Made by a program: the position numbers and the translations under genes
Notes under the pieces: model-generated
What the model saw: the letters and a program-made list of their open reading frames with translations, nothing else
Databases searched by the model: none
Told to the model about the DNA's origin: nothing
Source of the DNA: UBA4660 sp034408895
Lineage (GTDB): Bacteria > Bacteroidota > Bacteroidia > Flavobacteriales_D > Sanyastnellaceae
NCBI GenBank assembly: GCA_034408895.1
Contig: JAWXCI010000045.1
Location: forward strand, 62,001 to 126,000
DNA length: 64,000 nucleotides
Reading direction: 5' to 3'
Shown here: positions 8,116-16,536 of the stretch, in pieces
How positions within the stretch are numbered: position 1 is the stretch's first letter
How the letters are laid out: each line of letters starts with the position of its first letter

Positions 8116-9325
8116 AACATTCATCTCAACTCTTTCACTTGTTGTGCTGATGATTGCAGCAAATGCGCAACAAGATTCAACGCAACTGAACAGGAACGAT
8201 ACGCTCATTACCAATTCCGATGCGGTGTATAACAGGCCGTTTATGAAAGTAGGAAAACTGCCGCTGGCTATCGGAGGCTATTTGGAAGCGAATACAAACT
8301 ATTCAGTAACCGATGGTATAAGTGAAGGATTCTCTTTCCAATTCAGGCGACTCACCATGTTCATGTCATCCACCATCACGAAGAACATCCGGTTTCTTTC
8401 GGAACTCGAATTCGAAGATGGAACGAAAGAAATCAATATCGAATTTGCTGCGCTGGATTTTGAGTTTCATCCACTATTCAATTTGCGCGGTGGCATAGTG
8501 ATGAATCCAATCGGGGCTTTCAACCAGAATCATGACGGGCCGAAATGGGATTTTGTTGAGCGACCGATTTCAGCAACACGAATGCTCCCTGCCACGTGGT
8601 CGAATGTTGGTGCCGGTATTCACGGAAAATGGTTCATGCCGAAATGGGCACTGAGTTATGAAGCCTATCTCACCAACGGATTTGATGACCACATCATTGC
8701 GAATTCAGAGAACAAAACTTTTCTTCCCTCATCCAAAGAAAACGAAAACCGCTTCGAGGAAAGCTTCAATGGTGAACCGCTGTTCACTGGAAAGATTGCA
8801 CTGCGCAATACCACCATCGGTGAAGTGGGCGTGAGTTATATGGGTGGTGTGTACAACAAGTTCCAGGAAGATGGTTTGATGCTCTCTGCAAAAAGGAGAG
8901 TGGATGTAATGGCGATTGATATCACATCAACACTTCCTGCAATCAACACTGTGCTTACCGGAGAATGGGCGTGGGTGATGGTAGATGTTCCGGCAGATTA
9001 CACGCAACAATTCGGCAACAGGCAGCACGGGGGATTCATTGACATTGTTCAACCGATTTTGAAACGCAAAATGTTCAGTTGGGAAAAAGCCATGCTCAGT
9101 TTTGCAACTCGATTGGAGTACGTGGACTGGAATGTGGGAACGTTTAATGAAACAGGCGGCAACATCTCCGAACATATTTATGCAGTGGTACCCGCCATCA
9201 GTTTCCGACCCACAGCACAAACAGTTTTGCGATTGAACTACCGCTACGAATGGCAACAGGATTTACTCGGAAATCCTGCCGCGAAAACAGCAGCAATACA
9301 GTTTGGAGTGAGCAGCTATTTCTAA
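8090..9325 (+). CDS. Outer-membrane beta-barrel (porin-like) protein
   Basis: About 411 residues. GTG at 8090 gives a clean signal peptide (KTFISTLSLVVLMIAANAQ) and overlaps the Rieske gene by 26 bases; no ATG lies at a suitable place. An upstream start near 7898 would only translate the Rieske gene out of frame. The mature part is rich in alternating aromatic and polar strands (for example FQFRRLTMFM, FRPTAQTVLRLNYRYEW) and ends in Phe, as outer-membrane barrels do. It resembles the phosphate-selective porin group in general shape. In this operon it may admit metal or a metal chelate. Barrel is likely; specific substrate is inference. Confidence 0.78.
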   Translation: MNTSPFNYKTFISTLSLVVLMIAANAQQDSTQLNRNDTLITNSDAVYNRPFMKVGKLPLAIGGYLEANTNYSVTDGISEGFSFQFRRLTMFMSSTITKNIRFLSELEFEDGTKEINIEFAALDFEFHPLFNLRGGIVMNPIGAFNQNHDGPKWDFVERPISATRMLPATWSNVGAGIHGKWFMPKWALSYEAYLTNGFDDHIIANSENKTFLPSSKENENRFEESFNGEPLFTGKIALRNTTIGEVGVSYMGGVYNKFQEDGLMLSAKRRVDVMAIDITSTLPAINTVLTGEWAWVMVDVPADYTQQFGNRQHGGFIDIVQPILKRKMFSWEKAMLSFATRLEYVDWNVGTFNETGGNISEHIYAVVPAISFRPTAQTVLRLNYRYEWQQDLLGNPAAKTAAIQFGVSSYF

Positions 9326-9386
9326 TTGTGAATGGACAATTAAATGTCACAATGCACTTGTCATCAAATCAACAAATCATTCAACC

Positions 9387-10043
9387 TTGAACGAATCCGT
9401 TGACAACTATCTGAAGGGACTTTTTGCACTGAGTGGAAAGGGCAGCGGTGGTGTGACCACCAACGCCCTCGCGGAAAAGATGGAGACCAAGGCTTCTTCA
9501 GTGACTGACATGCTGAAGAAACTGAATGACCGCGGACTGGTAAAACACACGAAGTATTACGGCACTACACTTACAGATAAAGGAAAAAAGCAGGCCGTAA
9601 GCATCGTGCGCAAGCACAGGTTGTGGGAAGTGTTCCTGGTTGAGAAGCTAGGTTTCCGTTGGGACGAGGTGCACGACATTGCTGAGGAACTCGAACACGT
9701 GGATTCACCCGAACTCATCCAACGCCTCGATGAATTTCTCGGCTACCCTAAGTGGGATCCGCACGGTGATCCTATTCCTGATAAACTGGGCAAGATGCCT
9801 CCTGCCCCCAAGGTTATTTCATCAACGGAGTTGGTGGAAAACGATTGGGCAAGAGTGGTTGCAGTGGAAGATAGTAGCTCTGATTTTCTTCACTACCTCG
9901 AAACAAACAAGCTGATGCTCGGTACGGAATTCCAGGTGAGGAAAATCTTTACCTATGATCTTTCGATCCAAATAAAACTCAAGAACAAAATCATTTCACT
10001 TTCACGACAGGCTGCGCAAAACGTGCTTGTAGTAAAAATCTGA
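9387..10043 (+). CDS. DtxR/MntR-family metal-dependent repressor
   Basis: A 218-residue regulator with an N-terminal winged helix (TTNALAEKMETKASSVTDML, residues 24-43), a metal-binding dimerisation domain and a C-terminal FeoA/SH3-like domain. Visible ligand candidates are H77, E81, H96, E100, E103 and H104. The ExxEH pattern matches MntR, with Glu where DtxR has Cys102, while H96 and the N-terminal N7/K10 are more DtxR-like. The metal preference (Mn or Fe) is therefore undecided. Start is TTG at 9387, 61 bases after the barrel gene. It is 7 bases from the ZIP gene and probably represses this operon through the palindrome at 6387. Confidence 0.93.
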   Translation: MNESVDNYLKGLFALSGKGSGGVTTNALAEKMETKASSVTDMLKKLNDRGLVKHTKYYGTTLTDKGKKQAVSIVRKHRLWEVFLVEKLGFRWDEVHDIAEELEHVDSPELIQRLDEFLGYPKWDPHGDPIPDKLGKMPPAPKVISSTELVENDWARVVAVEDSSSDFLHYLETNKLMLGTEFQVRKIFTYDLSIQIKLKNKIISLSRQAAQNVLVVKI

Positions 10044-10050
10044 TTGCATT

Positions 10051-10893
10051 ATGATAGAACAATCTACCTTCTTCACACCACTGCTCGAGTGGTTCGAAAC
10101 CATAAACCCTGTGTTGGGTGCCCTCATCGCCACATGCTTCACATGGCTGGTTACAGCATGTGGAGCAGGACTCGTGTTTTTCTTCAAAGACCTGAGCCGG
10201 AGAACACTCGATGGTATGCTTGGTTTTACAGGTGGCGTGATGGTGGCCGCAAGTTTTTGGTCGCTGCTTTCACCGGCTATTGACATGAGTCCCGGGACAG
10301 GATTTATGAAAGCTGTTCCTGCCGCAGTGGGATTTGGCCTAGGGGCATTTTTCCTTTTTGGTTTAGACCGGCTTATTCCTCACCTACACATAAATTTTCC
10401 GGCAACAAAAGCCGAAGGTGTTCAAACTAATTGGCACCGCACCATGCTGCTGGTCATGGCCATCACACTTCATAATATTCCGGAAGGGCTTGCGGTGGGC
10501 GTACTCTTTGGTGGAGTGGCTGCAGGCATCCCCGAAGCAACTATGGGTGGTGCAATTGCTCTTGCGATAGGAATTGGCTTGCAGAATTTTCCTGAAGGCA
10601 TGGCCGTTTCGTTCCCACTCCGAAGGAATGGTTTGTCAAGAAGAAAATCTTTTTGGTACGGACAACTTTCGGCCATAGTGGAACCGGTGGCAGGTGTAAT
10701 AGGTGCCGTGGCGGTGATGCAGATGATGCCTATTCTCCCTTATGCACTTGCATTTGCAGCAGGCGCCATGATCTATGTAGTGGTGGAAGAAGTGATTCCC
10801 GAAACTCAACAAGACAAATACACCGATGTGGCTACACTCGGTTTCATTGGTGGTTTTTTAATAATGATGATGCTGGATGTGGGGTTGAGTTGA
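10051..10893 (+). CDS. ZIP-family metal transporter
   Basis: A 280-residue inner-membrane protein of the ZIP (GufA/ZupT-like) family that imports divalent metal such as Zn, Mn or Fe. The two signature helices are intact: H141-NIPEG and Q178-NFPEG, with a further E211-P in the next helix. About eight membrane segments are visible. It starts 7 bases after the metal regulator, which argues strongly for a metal-responsive operon. The Gln in the second motif instead of His is common in the GufA branch. Confidence 0.95.
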   Translation: MIEQSTFFTPLLEWFETINPVLGALIATCFTWLVTACGAGLVFFFKDLSRRTLDGMLGFTGGVMVAASFWSLLSPAIDMSPGTGFMKAVPAAVGFGLGAFFLFGLDRLIPHLHINFPATKAEGVQTNWHRTMLLVMAITLHNIPEGLAVGVLFGGVAAGIPEATMGGAIALAIGIGLQNFPEGMAVSFPLRRNGLSRRKSFWYGQLSAIVEPVAGVIGAVAVMQMMPILPYALAFAAGAMIYVVVEEVIPETQQDKYTDVATLGFIGGFLIMMMLDVGLS

Positions 10894-10957
10894 TCGGGTT
10901 GCAAATTTTCGCAATAGATATAGGACTCAATTTTTCATTCTCAACTAATACTCAAAG

Positions 10958-11527
10958 ATGCTCGAACTCAACTTCAATCCCTTTCCTGAACTCGAAACCG
11001 AAAGACTAAAGCTCGAAAGAGTTGCAACTGTTCATGCTGAAGCCATGTTCGAGATGCGGAGTAATGATGATGTGATGCGCTACATAGAACGCCCGCGACC
11101 GAAATCAATAGAAGATATCCATGTCCTCATTCGCAGGAACAACGAATTGATTGATGCGAACGAAGCACTCATCTGGTTCCTTCGCTTGAAAGACACCGAC
11201 AAGTTCTGTGGAAATATTCTTCTCTGGCAAATCAATAAAGACAACCATCGTGGAGAGGTTGGTTACCTGCTGCATCCGGACTATTGGAGAAAAGGCATCG
11301 TCACGGAAGCAGTACAGGAGGTATTGCGTTATGGTTTTGACGAACTGAAACTGCACAGCATTGAAGCGAATGTGAATCCGAAGAACGAACCAAGTTGGAA
11401 ACTACTGGAGAAATGCGGCTTTGTGCGCGAAGCATATTTCCGCGAGAATTTTTATTGGGGGGGGAAATTTCACGATACCATGATTTATTCGTTGCTTGTT
11501 CAGGATTGGAAGAAATCACGTTTGTAA
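10958..11527 (+). CDS. RimJ/RimL-type GNAT acetyltransferase
   Basis: A 189-residue GNAT protein of the RimJ/RimL (acetyltransf_3) type. It begins with the usual ETERLKLERV segment, has the acetyl-CoA loop in YWRKGIVTEAV and ends with VNPKNEPSWKLLEKCGFVRE, the family's last two motifs. Such enzymes acetylate ribosomal protein N termini, amino acids or small amines. It stands alone on the plus strand, 64 bases after the ZIP gene, so it may or may not be in that operon. Confidence 0.9.
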   Translation: MLELNFNPFPELETERLKLERVATVHAEAMFEMRSNDDVMRYIERPRPKSIEDIHVLIRRNNELIDANEALIWFLRLKDTDKFCGNILLWQINKDNHRGEVGYLLHPDYWRKGIVTEAVQEVLRYGFDELKLHSIEANVNPKNEPSWKLLEKCGFVREAYFRENFYWGGKFHDTMIYSLLVQDWKKSRL

Positions 11528-11617
11528 TTTGATCCGTTTCTGTTCTCACTAGTTGTAAAAAAATCTCTTGCCTTCCATTTAGCCTTGATAAGAAGATTCA
11601 TCAATTCTCGTTTTATC

Positions 11618-13345
11618 ATGAAAACATTTTGTTTTGCCCTGCTCGTTGCATTTGCTTTTTTTTCATGCACCAATCCACCTCCTTCCAGTTCCGCTAACTC
11701 ATCCAAAGATTCAACTGCCTATAACAAAGGCTGCGGTTCTCGAACATCAGACAAAGAGTGGTACCTCTCCAATTTAAAAGCTCCATTGTTTGAAGGCTTG
11801 GATGGCATTCATTTTCCAATCACCACAAAGAGTGCGGAGTCACAACAATACTTCGACCAGGGATTGATGTTGTCCTTTGCATTCAATCATGCCGAAGCCG
11901 CACGCTCGTTCTGGCAAGCCACACGTTTTGATTCCACCTGCGCCATGTGCTGGTGGGGATTCGCATACGTACTTGGCCCTAACTACAACGCTGGAATGGA
12001 ACCTGACAATTTTGAACGCGCTCACACTGCTTCGCAAAAAGCCATGAAGTATTCCGCATCATGCAGGGAAAAGGAGAAATCACTTATTGAAGCACTCACG
12101 CATCGCTATTCCAAAGAGGTGGTGGAAGACCGTTCTCATCTTGACGATGCATATGCAGTTGCAATGAAAGGTGTCCACAAAAAATTTCCCGGTGATGTTG
12201 ACATTGCTTCGCTCTATGCAGAATCGCTTATGGATATGCATCCGTGGGATTTATACGAACATGACGGCACACCAAAATCATGGACACCGGAAATTGTTTC
12301 TGTTCTGGAAGAATGTCTTGCCGCATCTCCCCAGCATGTGGGTGCAAACCATTTTTACATCCATGCAGTGGAGGCTTCACTGACTGCCGACCGTGGTCTG
12401 CCAAATGCGAAGCTGCTTGAGAATTTGGTTCCGGGTGCAGGCCATCTTGTGCATATGCCATCGCACATCTATATCCGCACTGGCCATTACAATGATGGTG
12501 TGCTCGTGAATGAAAGAGCCTGCGAAATAGACAGCGCATACGTGGAGAGATGCCATGCTTATGGTGCCTATCCTTTGGCTTACTATCCGCACAATGCACA
12601 CTTCATTGCGGCATGTGCAGCATTGAGTGGTCAAAGCGCAAAGGCAATGGAAGGTGCATGGAAAACATCCATGCTCACTGCGGAAGATTTGCTGGATGCC
12701 GAAGGAATGGAATCCCTCCAGCACTATTACATTATTCCGTGGTACACATCGGTGAAGTTTGCCCAATGGGAAACTATACTTGAAATGAAAATGCCGCACG
12801 CGAAGCTGAAATACCCCATGGGCATAGTGCATTATTCACGAGGCATGGCGCGGTGTGGTTTAGGAAAAACAAGTGAAGCTGAAAAAGAACTTGCTGCCTT
12901 GCGGGAAATAATGAAAGACACCACAGTGTGGGACATTACTATCTGGAACATCAATTCTGTTGGGCACATGTTGCAGATTGCCGAAAAGGTATTGAGCGCT
13001 CACATTTCATCGTCACAAAGTGATTTCAAGACTGCCGAAAAACTCCTGCGTGAAGCCGTGAGCATTGAAGACAATCTTGCTTACAACGAACCACCCGATT
13101 GGTTCTTCTCTGTGCGGCATTATTTGGGAAATGTATTACTTCAAGCAAAGAAGTTTGAACAAGCAGAGCGTGTATTTCGTGAAGACCTGGTGACATTTCC
13201 TGAAAATGGATTTGCTTTGAATGGATTACATACTGCCCTTGCCGGACAGAACAAAATTGAGGATGCAGGTACGGTGCAGCTTCGTTTCAATAATGCATGG
13301 CGCTTTGCAGATTGCCTGTTGGATAAGGCGTTGGTGATGCGATGA
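11618..13345 (+). CDS. TPR-repeat lipoprotein with CxxCWWG motif
   Basis: A 575-residue lipoprotein. ATG at 11618 gives a short signal with lipobox cysteine in AFFSC. The body is made of helical TPR-like repeats (FDQGLMLSFAFNHAEAARSF; KLLREAVSIEDNLAYNEPP; FVEQAERVFRED-like at the end). An unusual conserved segment FDSTCAMCWWGFAYVLGPNYN contains two cysteines three apart and is also found in uncharacterised TPR proteins of other phyla. Three histidine-rich segments (LVHMPSHIYIRTGHY and neighbours) could bind metal. No enzymatic function is known. An upstream start at 11585 would place 11 extra residues before the signal and was not used. Confidence 0.8.
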   Translation: MKTFCFALLVAFAFFSCTNPPPSSSANSSKDSTAYNKGCGSRTSDKEWYLSNLKAPLFEGLDGIHFPITTKSAESQQYFDQGLMLSFAFNHAEAARSFWQATRFDSTCAMCWWGFAYVLGPNYNAGMEPDNFERAHTASQKAMKYSASCREKEKSLIEALTHRYSKEVVEDRSHLDDAYAVAMKGVHKKFPGDVDIASLYAESLMDMHPWDLYEHDGTPKSWTPEIVSVLEECLAASPQHVGANHFYIHAVEASLTADRGLPNAKLLENLVPGAGHLVHMPSHIYIRTGHYNDGVLVNERACEIDSAYVERCHAYGAYPLAYYPHNAHFIAACAALSGQSAKAMEGAWKTSMLTAEDLLDAEGMESLQHYYIIPWYTSVKFAQWETILEMKMPHAKLKYPMGIVHYSRGMARCGLGKTSEAEKELAALREIMKDTTVWDITIWNINSVGHMLQIAEKVLSAHISSSQSDFKTAEKLLREAVSIEDNLAYNEPPDWFFSVRHYLGNVLLQAKKFEQAERVFREDLVTFPENGFALNGLHTALAGQNKIEDAGTVQLRFNNAWRFADCLLDKALVMR

Positions 13346-13463
13346 TTTTTTTCGTGAAATTTTATTTCAGGTAAAACATGAATCCCATCGCGAAAGAAGG
13401 ATAGTGAACCTGCTGCAACTTCATAACAGCCTCCACAGTTTACTTGAGACAAACCCAAACATT

Positions 13464-14084
13464 ATGAAAAAACCAATTTTAATTTTTGCACATGCGCTTT
13501 GCTCAATCTGCTTTTCTGCACAGGAAATTGACTGCGAAAACATTTGCGTGGAAAACATTCAGATCAACGATGGCACTGGATTTCTGGAAGTGACCATCAA
13601 CAACGGCAGTGATGACTTCATTAACTACCCAATTATCATAGTTGAAGTGGACGATGAAATTGTAGCCAATCCCGATTCAACTTTCAAACTGTTCGGGCAG
13701 ATGGCCGGTACCACTGTTACTCACAACGTGACCACAACTCTTACTGAAATTCCTCCCGGCTTTGCGTGCACTGTGTATTTGATAGATGGATTCTGGGATG
13801 TCGGCTGCACTCTTTATTATCCTTGCATTCCAGATGGTGTAGCCGCAACTGATGAGTCCGCTATCCACGTTTTTTATGATTTTCTGAATGATTGTGTAGT
13901 GGTTCAATCTGAAATAGAGTTTGCAGAAATCGAATTGCTGAATTCATTCGGGCAAGTCATTCAATCCAAGGAAAATCCGGTAACTTCATGTCCTGTGAAT
14001 CTTGCAGGTCTTTCATCAGGCGTTTACTTTCTAAGAATGAAATCAGAAAATGGGATTGCAGCATGTCATTCCTTTATCCGGTAG
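13464..14084 (+). CDS. Secreted T9SS cargo with type A sorting domain
   Basis: A 206-residue protein with a short signal peptide (MKKPILIFAHALCSICFSAQ) and a C-terminal ~75-residue type A T9SS sorting domain (IELLNSFGQVIQS, then LAGLSSGVYFLRM). The ~110 residues between form a beta-rich domain with no recognised enzyme motif (YPIIIVEVDDEIVANPDS). T9SS would export it and normally cleave and anchor or release it. ATG at 13464 was chosen because it directly precedes the signal peptide. Function unknown. Confidence 0.8.
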   Translation: MKKPILIFAHALCSICFSAQEIDCENICVENIQINDGTGFLEVTINNGSDDFINYPIIIVEVDDEIVANPDSTFKLFGQMAGTTVTHNVTTTLTEIPPGFACTVYLIDGFWDVGCTLYYPCIPDGVAATDESAIHVFYDFLNDCVVVQSEIEFAEIELLNSFGQVIQSKENPVTSCPVNLAGLSSGVYFLRMKSENGIAACHSFIR

Positions 14085-14159
14085 TACCTGGAAGTATCAG
14101 ATTGAAATCAAAGCTGTCGAATTCACACAGCATCTATTTTCGCCCTAAAAGAATTTTCA

Positions 14160-14444
14160 ATGAATAAAGATTGGCCCCTCTGGGAAATTTTCATACGAAG
14201 CAAAAGCGGTTTGGCGCACAAGCATGTGGGAAGTCTTCACGCCACCGATGCAAAAATGGCAATGGAAAATGCGCGCGATGTTTACACGAGAAGAATGGAA
14301 GGTGTGAGCATATGGGTGGTGGAAAGCAAATTCATCACTGCTTCATCGCCCGATGAAAAAGATATTCTGTTCGATCCGGCAAATGATAAAGTTTATCGCC
14401 ACCCGACTTTCTATGACATTCCACCAGAGGTGGGCCACATGTGA
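14160..14444 (+). CDS. paaB: Phenylacetyl-CoA 1,2-epoxidase subunit PaaB
   Basis: A 94-residue protein matching PaaB along its whole length (WPLWEIFIRSKSGLAHKHVG; MEGVSIWVVESKFI; YRHPTFYDIPPEVGHM). PaaB is a small bridging subunit of the PaaABCE multicomponent monooxygenase, which epoxidises phenylacetyl-CoA in aerobic phenylacetate degradation. It leads a paaB-paaC-paaD run. The usual first gene, paaA, is not here but at 33264-34193 on the other strand. A TATTTTCG stretch at about 14132 may be its promoter. Confidence 0.93.
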   Translation: MNKDWPLWEIFIRSKSGLAHKHVGSLHATDAKMAMENARDVYTRRMEGVSIWVVESKFITASSPDEKDILFDPANDKVYRHPTFYDIPPEVGHM

Positions 14445-14466
14445 AAATAAAGGTAAAAAGGCAAAG

Positions 14467-14488
14467 GATCCCGATAAAAATCGGGATT
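14467..14488. repeat. Short hairpin element in the paaB-paaC gap
   Basis: ATCCCGAT, loop AAAA, ATCGGGAT form a perfect 8-bp stem. It lies in a 103-base gap, while the other paa junction is 19 bases. It lacks a T-run, so it is not an obvious terminator. It looks like an inserted interspersed repeat of a kind common between Bacteroidota genes. Confidence 0.65.
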
Positions 14489-14547
14489 CCGCTACGCTTC
14501 ACAAAAGACAAAAAACAACGGCAAAAGATAAAAAGCAAGTAAGAAAA

Positions 14548-15303
14548 TTGAATCACGAACAAAAACTTGAATACCTGTTTCGCATTGCTGATACCCATCT
14601 TATCTATGGGCAGCGGTTGAGCCTTTGGTGCGGACATGGGCCAGTGCTTGAAGAAGACATAGCACTCGCCAACATCGCTCTCGATTACCTGGGTCAAGCT
14701 TCAAATCTTTTAAAGCACATTGCTGAACTCGAAGGAAAAGGACGCGATGAAGATGCGCTGGCCTTTTTGCGCGAGCCGATGGAGTACCACAACTTCCTCA
14801 TTGTGGAGTTGCCCAATGGAGACTATGGGCGAACCATTGCGCGGCAATTTTTTTTCAGCACATGGTATTTTTTATTCCTGCAACAACTTCAAAATTCTTC
14901 CGATGAATTCCTGAAAGGCTTTGCTGAAAAATCGATCAAGGAAGTTCGGTATCACGTTCAGCACTCATCGGACTGGGTGAAACGCATGGGAGATGGAACC
15001 GAGGTGAGCCATTACAAAATTCAGACAGCCATCAATGAATTGTGGTCTTATACCGGGGAGTTTTTTGAAACCGATGAAGTGGATAAACAGGCCGTTCGCT
15101 CAGGCATAGCAGGTGGAAGCAATGAACTTGAAGCCCCGTGGATTAATATCGTGAATGAAGTTTTTTCCGAAGCAACACTGAGCACACCAACCGGGCGGCA
15201 CATGATAGAAAGCGGAAGAAGCGGAATTCATACCGTTAGTTTTGAAAGTTTGCTCACAGAAATGCAGCATCTGCAACGTACCTATCCAGGTGCCAAGTGG
15301 TAG
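14548..15303 (+). CDS. paaC: Phenylacetyl-CoA epoxidase subunit PaaC
   Basis: A 251-residue ferritin-like subunit that pairs with the catalytic PaaA without carrying the di-iron site itself. Clear family segments are YGQRLSLWCGHGPVLEEDIA near the N terminus and VRYHVQHSSDWVKRMGDGT (about residues 134-152). TTG at 14548 was chosen because homologues begin just before LEYLFRIADTHL; the open frame runs further upstream but crosses the hairpin element and the end of paaB. It is followed 19 bases later by paaD. Confidence 0.93.
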   Translation: MNHEQKLEYLFRIADTHLIYGQRLSLWCGHGPVLEEDIALANIALDYLGQASNLLKHIAELEGKGRDEDALAFLREPMEYHNFLIVELPNGDYGRTIARQFFFSTWYFLFLQQLQNSSDEFLKGFAEKSIKEVRYHVQHSSDWVKRMGDGTEVSHYKIQTAINELWSYTGEFFETDEVDKQAVRSGIAGGSNELEAPWINIVNEVFSEATLSTPTGRHMIESGRSGIHTVSFESLLTEMQHLQRTYPGAKW

Positions 15304-15322
15304 TTTCAAAGATGGGTGACCG

Positions 15323-15844
15323 ATGAAAAACACAGAGACGACAAATTCAGGAAATAAAATTTCTGTTGCAGATGTCTGGAAATTGCTTGAACGGGTTGTT
15401 GATCCTGAAATTCCCGTTTTGAATGTGGTGGAAATGGGAATAGTGCGCGATGTGAAAATTTCGGATGAAGGAAAAGTTGAGGTTATCATCACACCCACTT
15501 ACTCTGGATGCCCTGCCATGCGCACCATCGAGGAGGATATTGAGGCAGTGCTCAAAGAAAAATTCATTACCCATTATTCTTTCCATACCATTTTATCTCC
15601 CGCATGGACTACCGACTGGATGACGGACGAGGCCCGTGAAAAACTTCAGTCTTATGGAGTATCACCTCCACAAAAAGGCAGTGCAGATAAAAATTTACTG
15701 ATTGGCCGGTTGAAGGAAGTGAAATGCCCGCGGTGTTCTTCAACGAATACACAAATGATTTCTCAATTCGGTTCCACCGCATGCAAATCACTTTACAAAT
15801 GCGATGCTTGCCTGGAACCTTTTGATTATTTCAAGTGTATTTAG
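15323..15844 (+). CDS. paaD: PaaD, phenylacetyl-CoA epoxidase maturation factor
   Basis: A 173-residue protein with an N-terminal MIP18/DUF59 domain (VDPEIPVLNVVEMGIVRDV, residues 26-44; C63 in TYSGCPAM) and a C-terminal zinc-ribbon-like region with C135-PRC138 and C160-DAC163. PaaD is needed to assemble an active epoxidase, probably through iron-sulfur cluster delivery to the reductase PaaE. It ends the paaBCD run; paaE was not found in this window. Confidence 0.93.
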   Translation: MKNTETTNSGNKISVADVWKLLERVVDPEIPVLNVVEMGIVRDVKISDEGKVEVIITPTYSGCPAMRTIEEDIEAVLKEKFITHYSFHTILSPAWTTDWMTDEAREKLQSYGVSPPQKGSADKNLLIGRLKEVKCPRCSSTNTQMISQFGSTACKSLYKCDACLEPFDYFKCI

Positions 15845-16000
15845 ACGACCGAGTTAATTGAAAATGAATATCGGGAATCTTACCCAAAACTCGAAGCGGC
15901 CTTGTCCTTATGCTCATGAGAAGCCATTCATACAAGAAGCGTTGGCAACAAAATAAGTGATAGCCTTCAGGCAATAATTGAAAGACGGACATTCAACCCG

Positions 16001-16477
16001 TCACTGAGTTTGCCCCCCATACTTAGGATCGAACCTCAATTCAGGATTGAACTGGATGCGGGCGGCCTTGTTTTCGCAAATCATTTGCTGGTGCTCCAGC
16101 GGATGTGCCCAAATGGCGTTGAGTAATTCGACACCTTCCTTCTGCGAAAAATTGGGGTACCGCTTGTTGAGTTCCATCATGGCCTCATCATAATTTACAG
16201 CATTCAGTATGTAGTCAGGGAATTTGTAATCCCTGGGAACGGGCTGCGCCATTACATCACGTCCGTATTGCTTCACATCCTCCAAGGTTTTCATCTTGGG
16301 AATGGGCACACCCAGTATAGGCTTTGCTTTTTGAACCTCTTGTTCATCTTTCTTCAAATAATGAGCAGCGCCTAACCCTGCACCCACACACACCAGCAGC
16401 ACTATGATGATCGCTTTCATATTGAGCTGCCTTTTCTGAGGTTGAATTTTCCTGTTCTTGATTTTATTCTTGTTCAT
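16001..16477 (-). CDS. Unrecognised membrane-anchored protein
   Basis: A 158-residue protein with a very basic N terminus (MNKNKIKNRK), one membrane helix at residues ~21-41 (MKAIIIVLLVCVGAGLGAAH) and a ~115-residue domain facing the periplasm. The domain has a proline-rich start (KAKPILGVPIPKMKTLEDVK) and a helical region around RYPNFSQKEGVELLNAIW. No family was recognised. It may be cotranscribed from its own promoter; the next gene on this strand ends 59 bases upstream. M20 is an alternative start that would put the helix at the very N terminus. Confidence 0.65.
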   Translation of the reverse strand: MNKNKIKNRKIQPQKRQLNMKAIIIVLLVCVGAGLGAAHYLKKDEQEVQKAKPILGVPIPKMKTLEDVKQYGRDVMAQPVPRDYKFPDYILNAVNYDEAMMELNKRYPNFSQKEGVELLNAIWAHPLEHQQMICENKAARIQFNPELRFDPKYGGQTQ

Positions 16478-16536
16478 GGTTATCTATTTTTATTGCGATG
16501 ATGTGTTGCTATTTAAGGAGGTAAAGTTTAAAATTC

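Noticed and set aside
14467..14488. Terminator between paaB and paaC
   Set aside because: There is no T-run and it lies inside what reads as one operon.
14353..14547. Longer N terminus for PaaC overlapping paaB
   Set aside because: It overlaps the end of paaB and the hairpin repeat, and PaaC homologues begin just before the chosen TTG.
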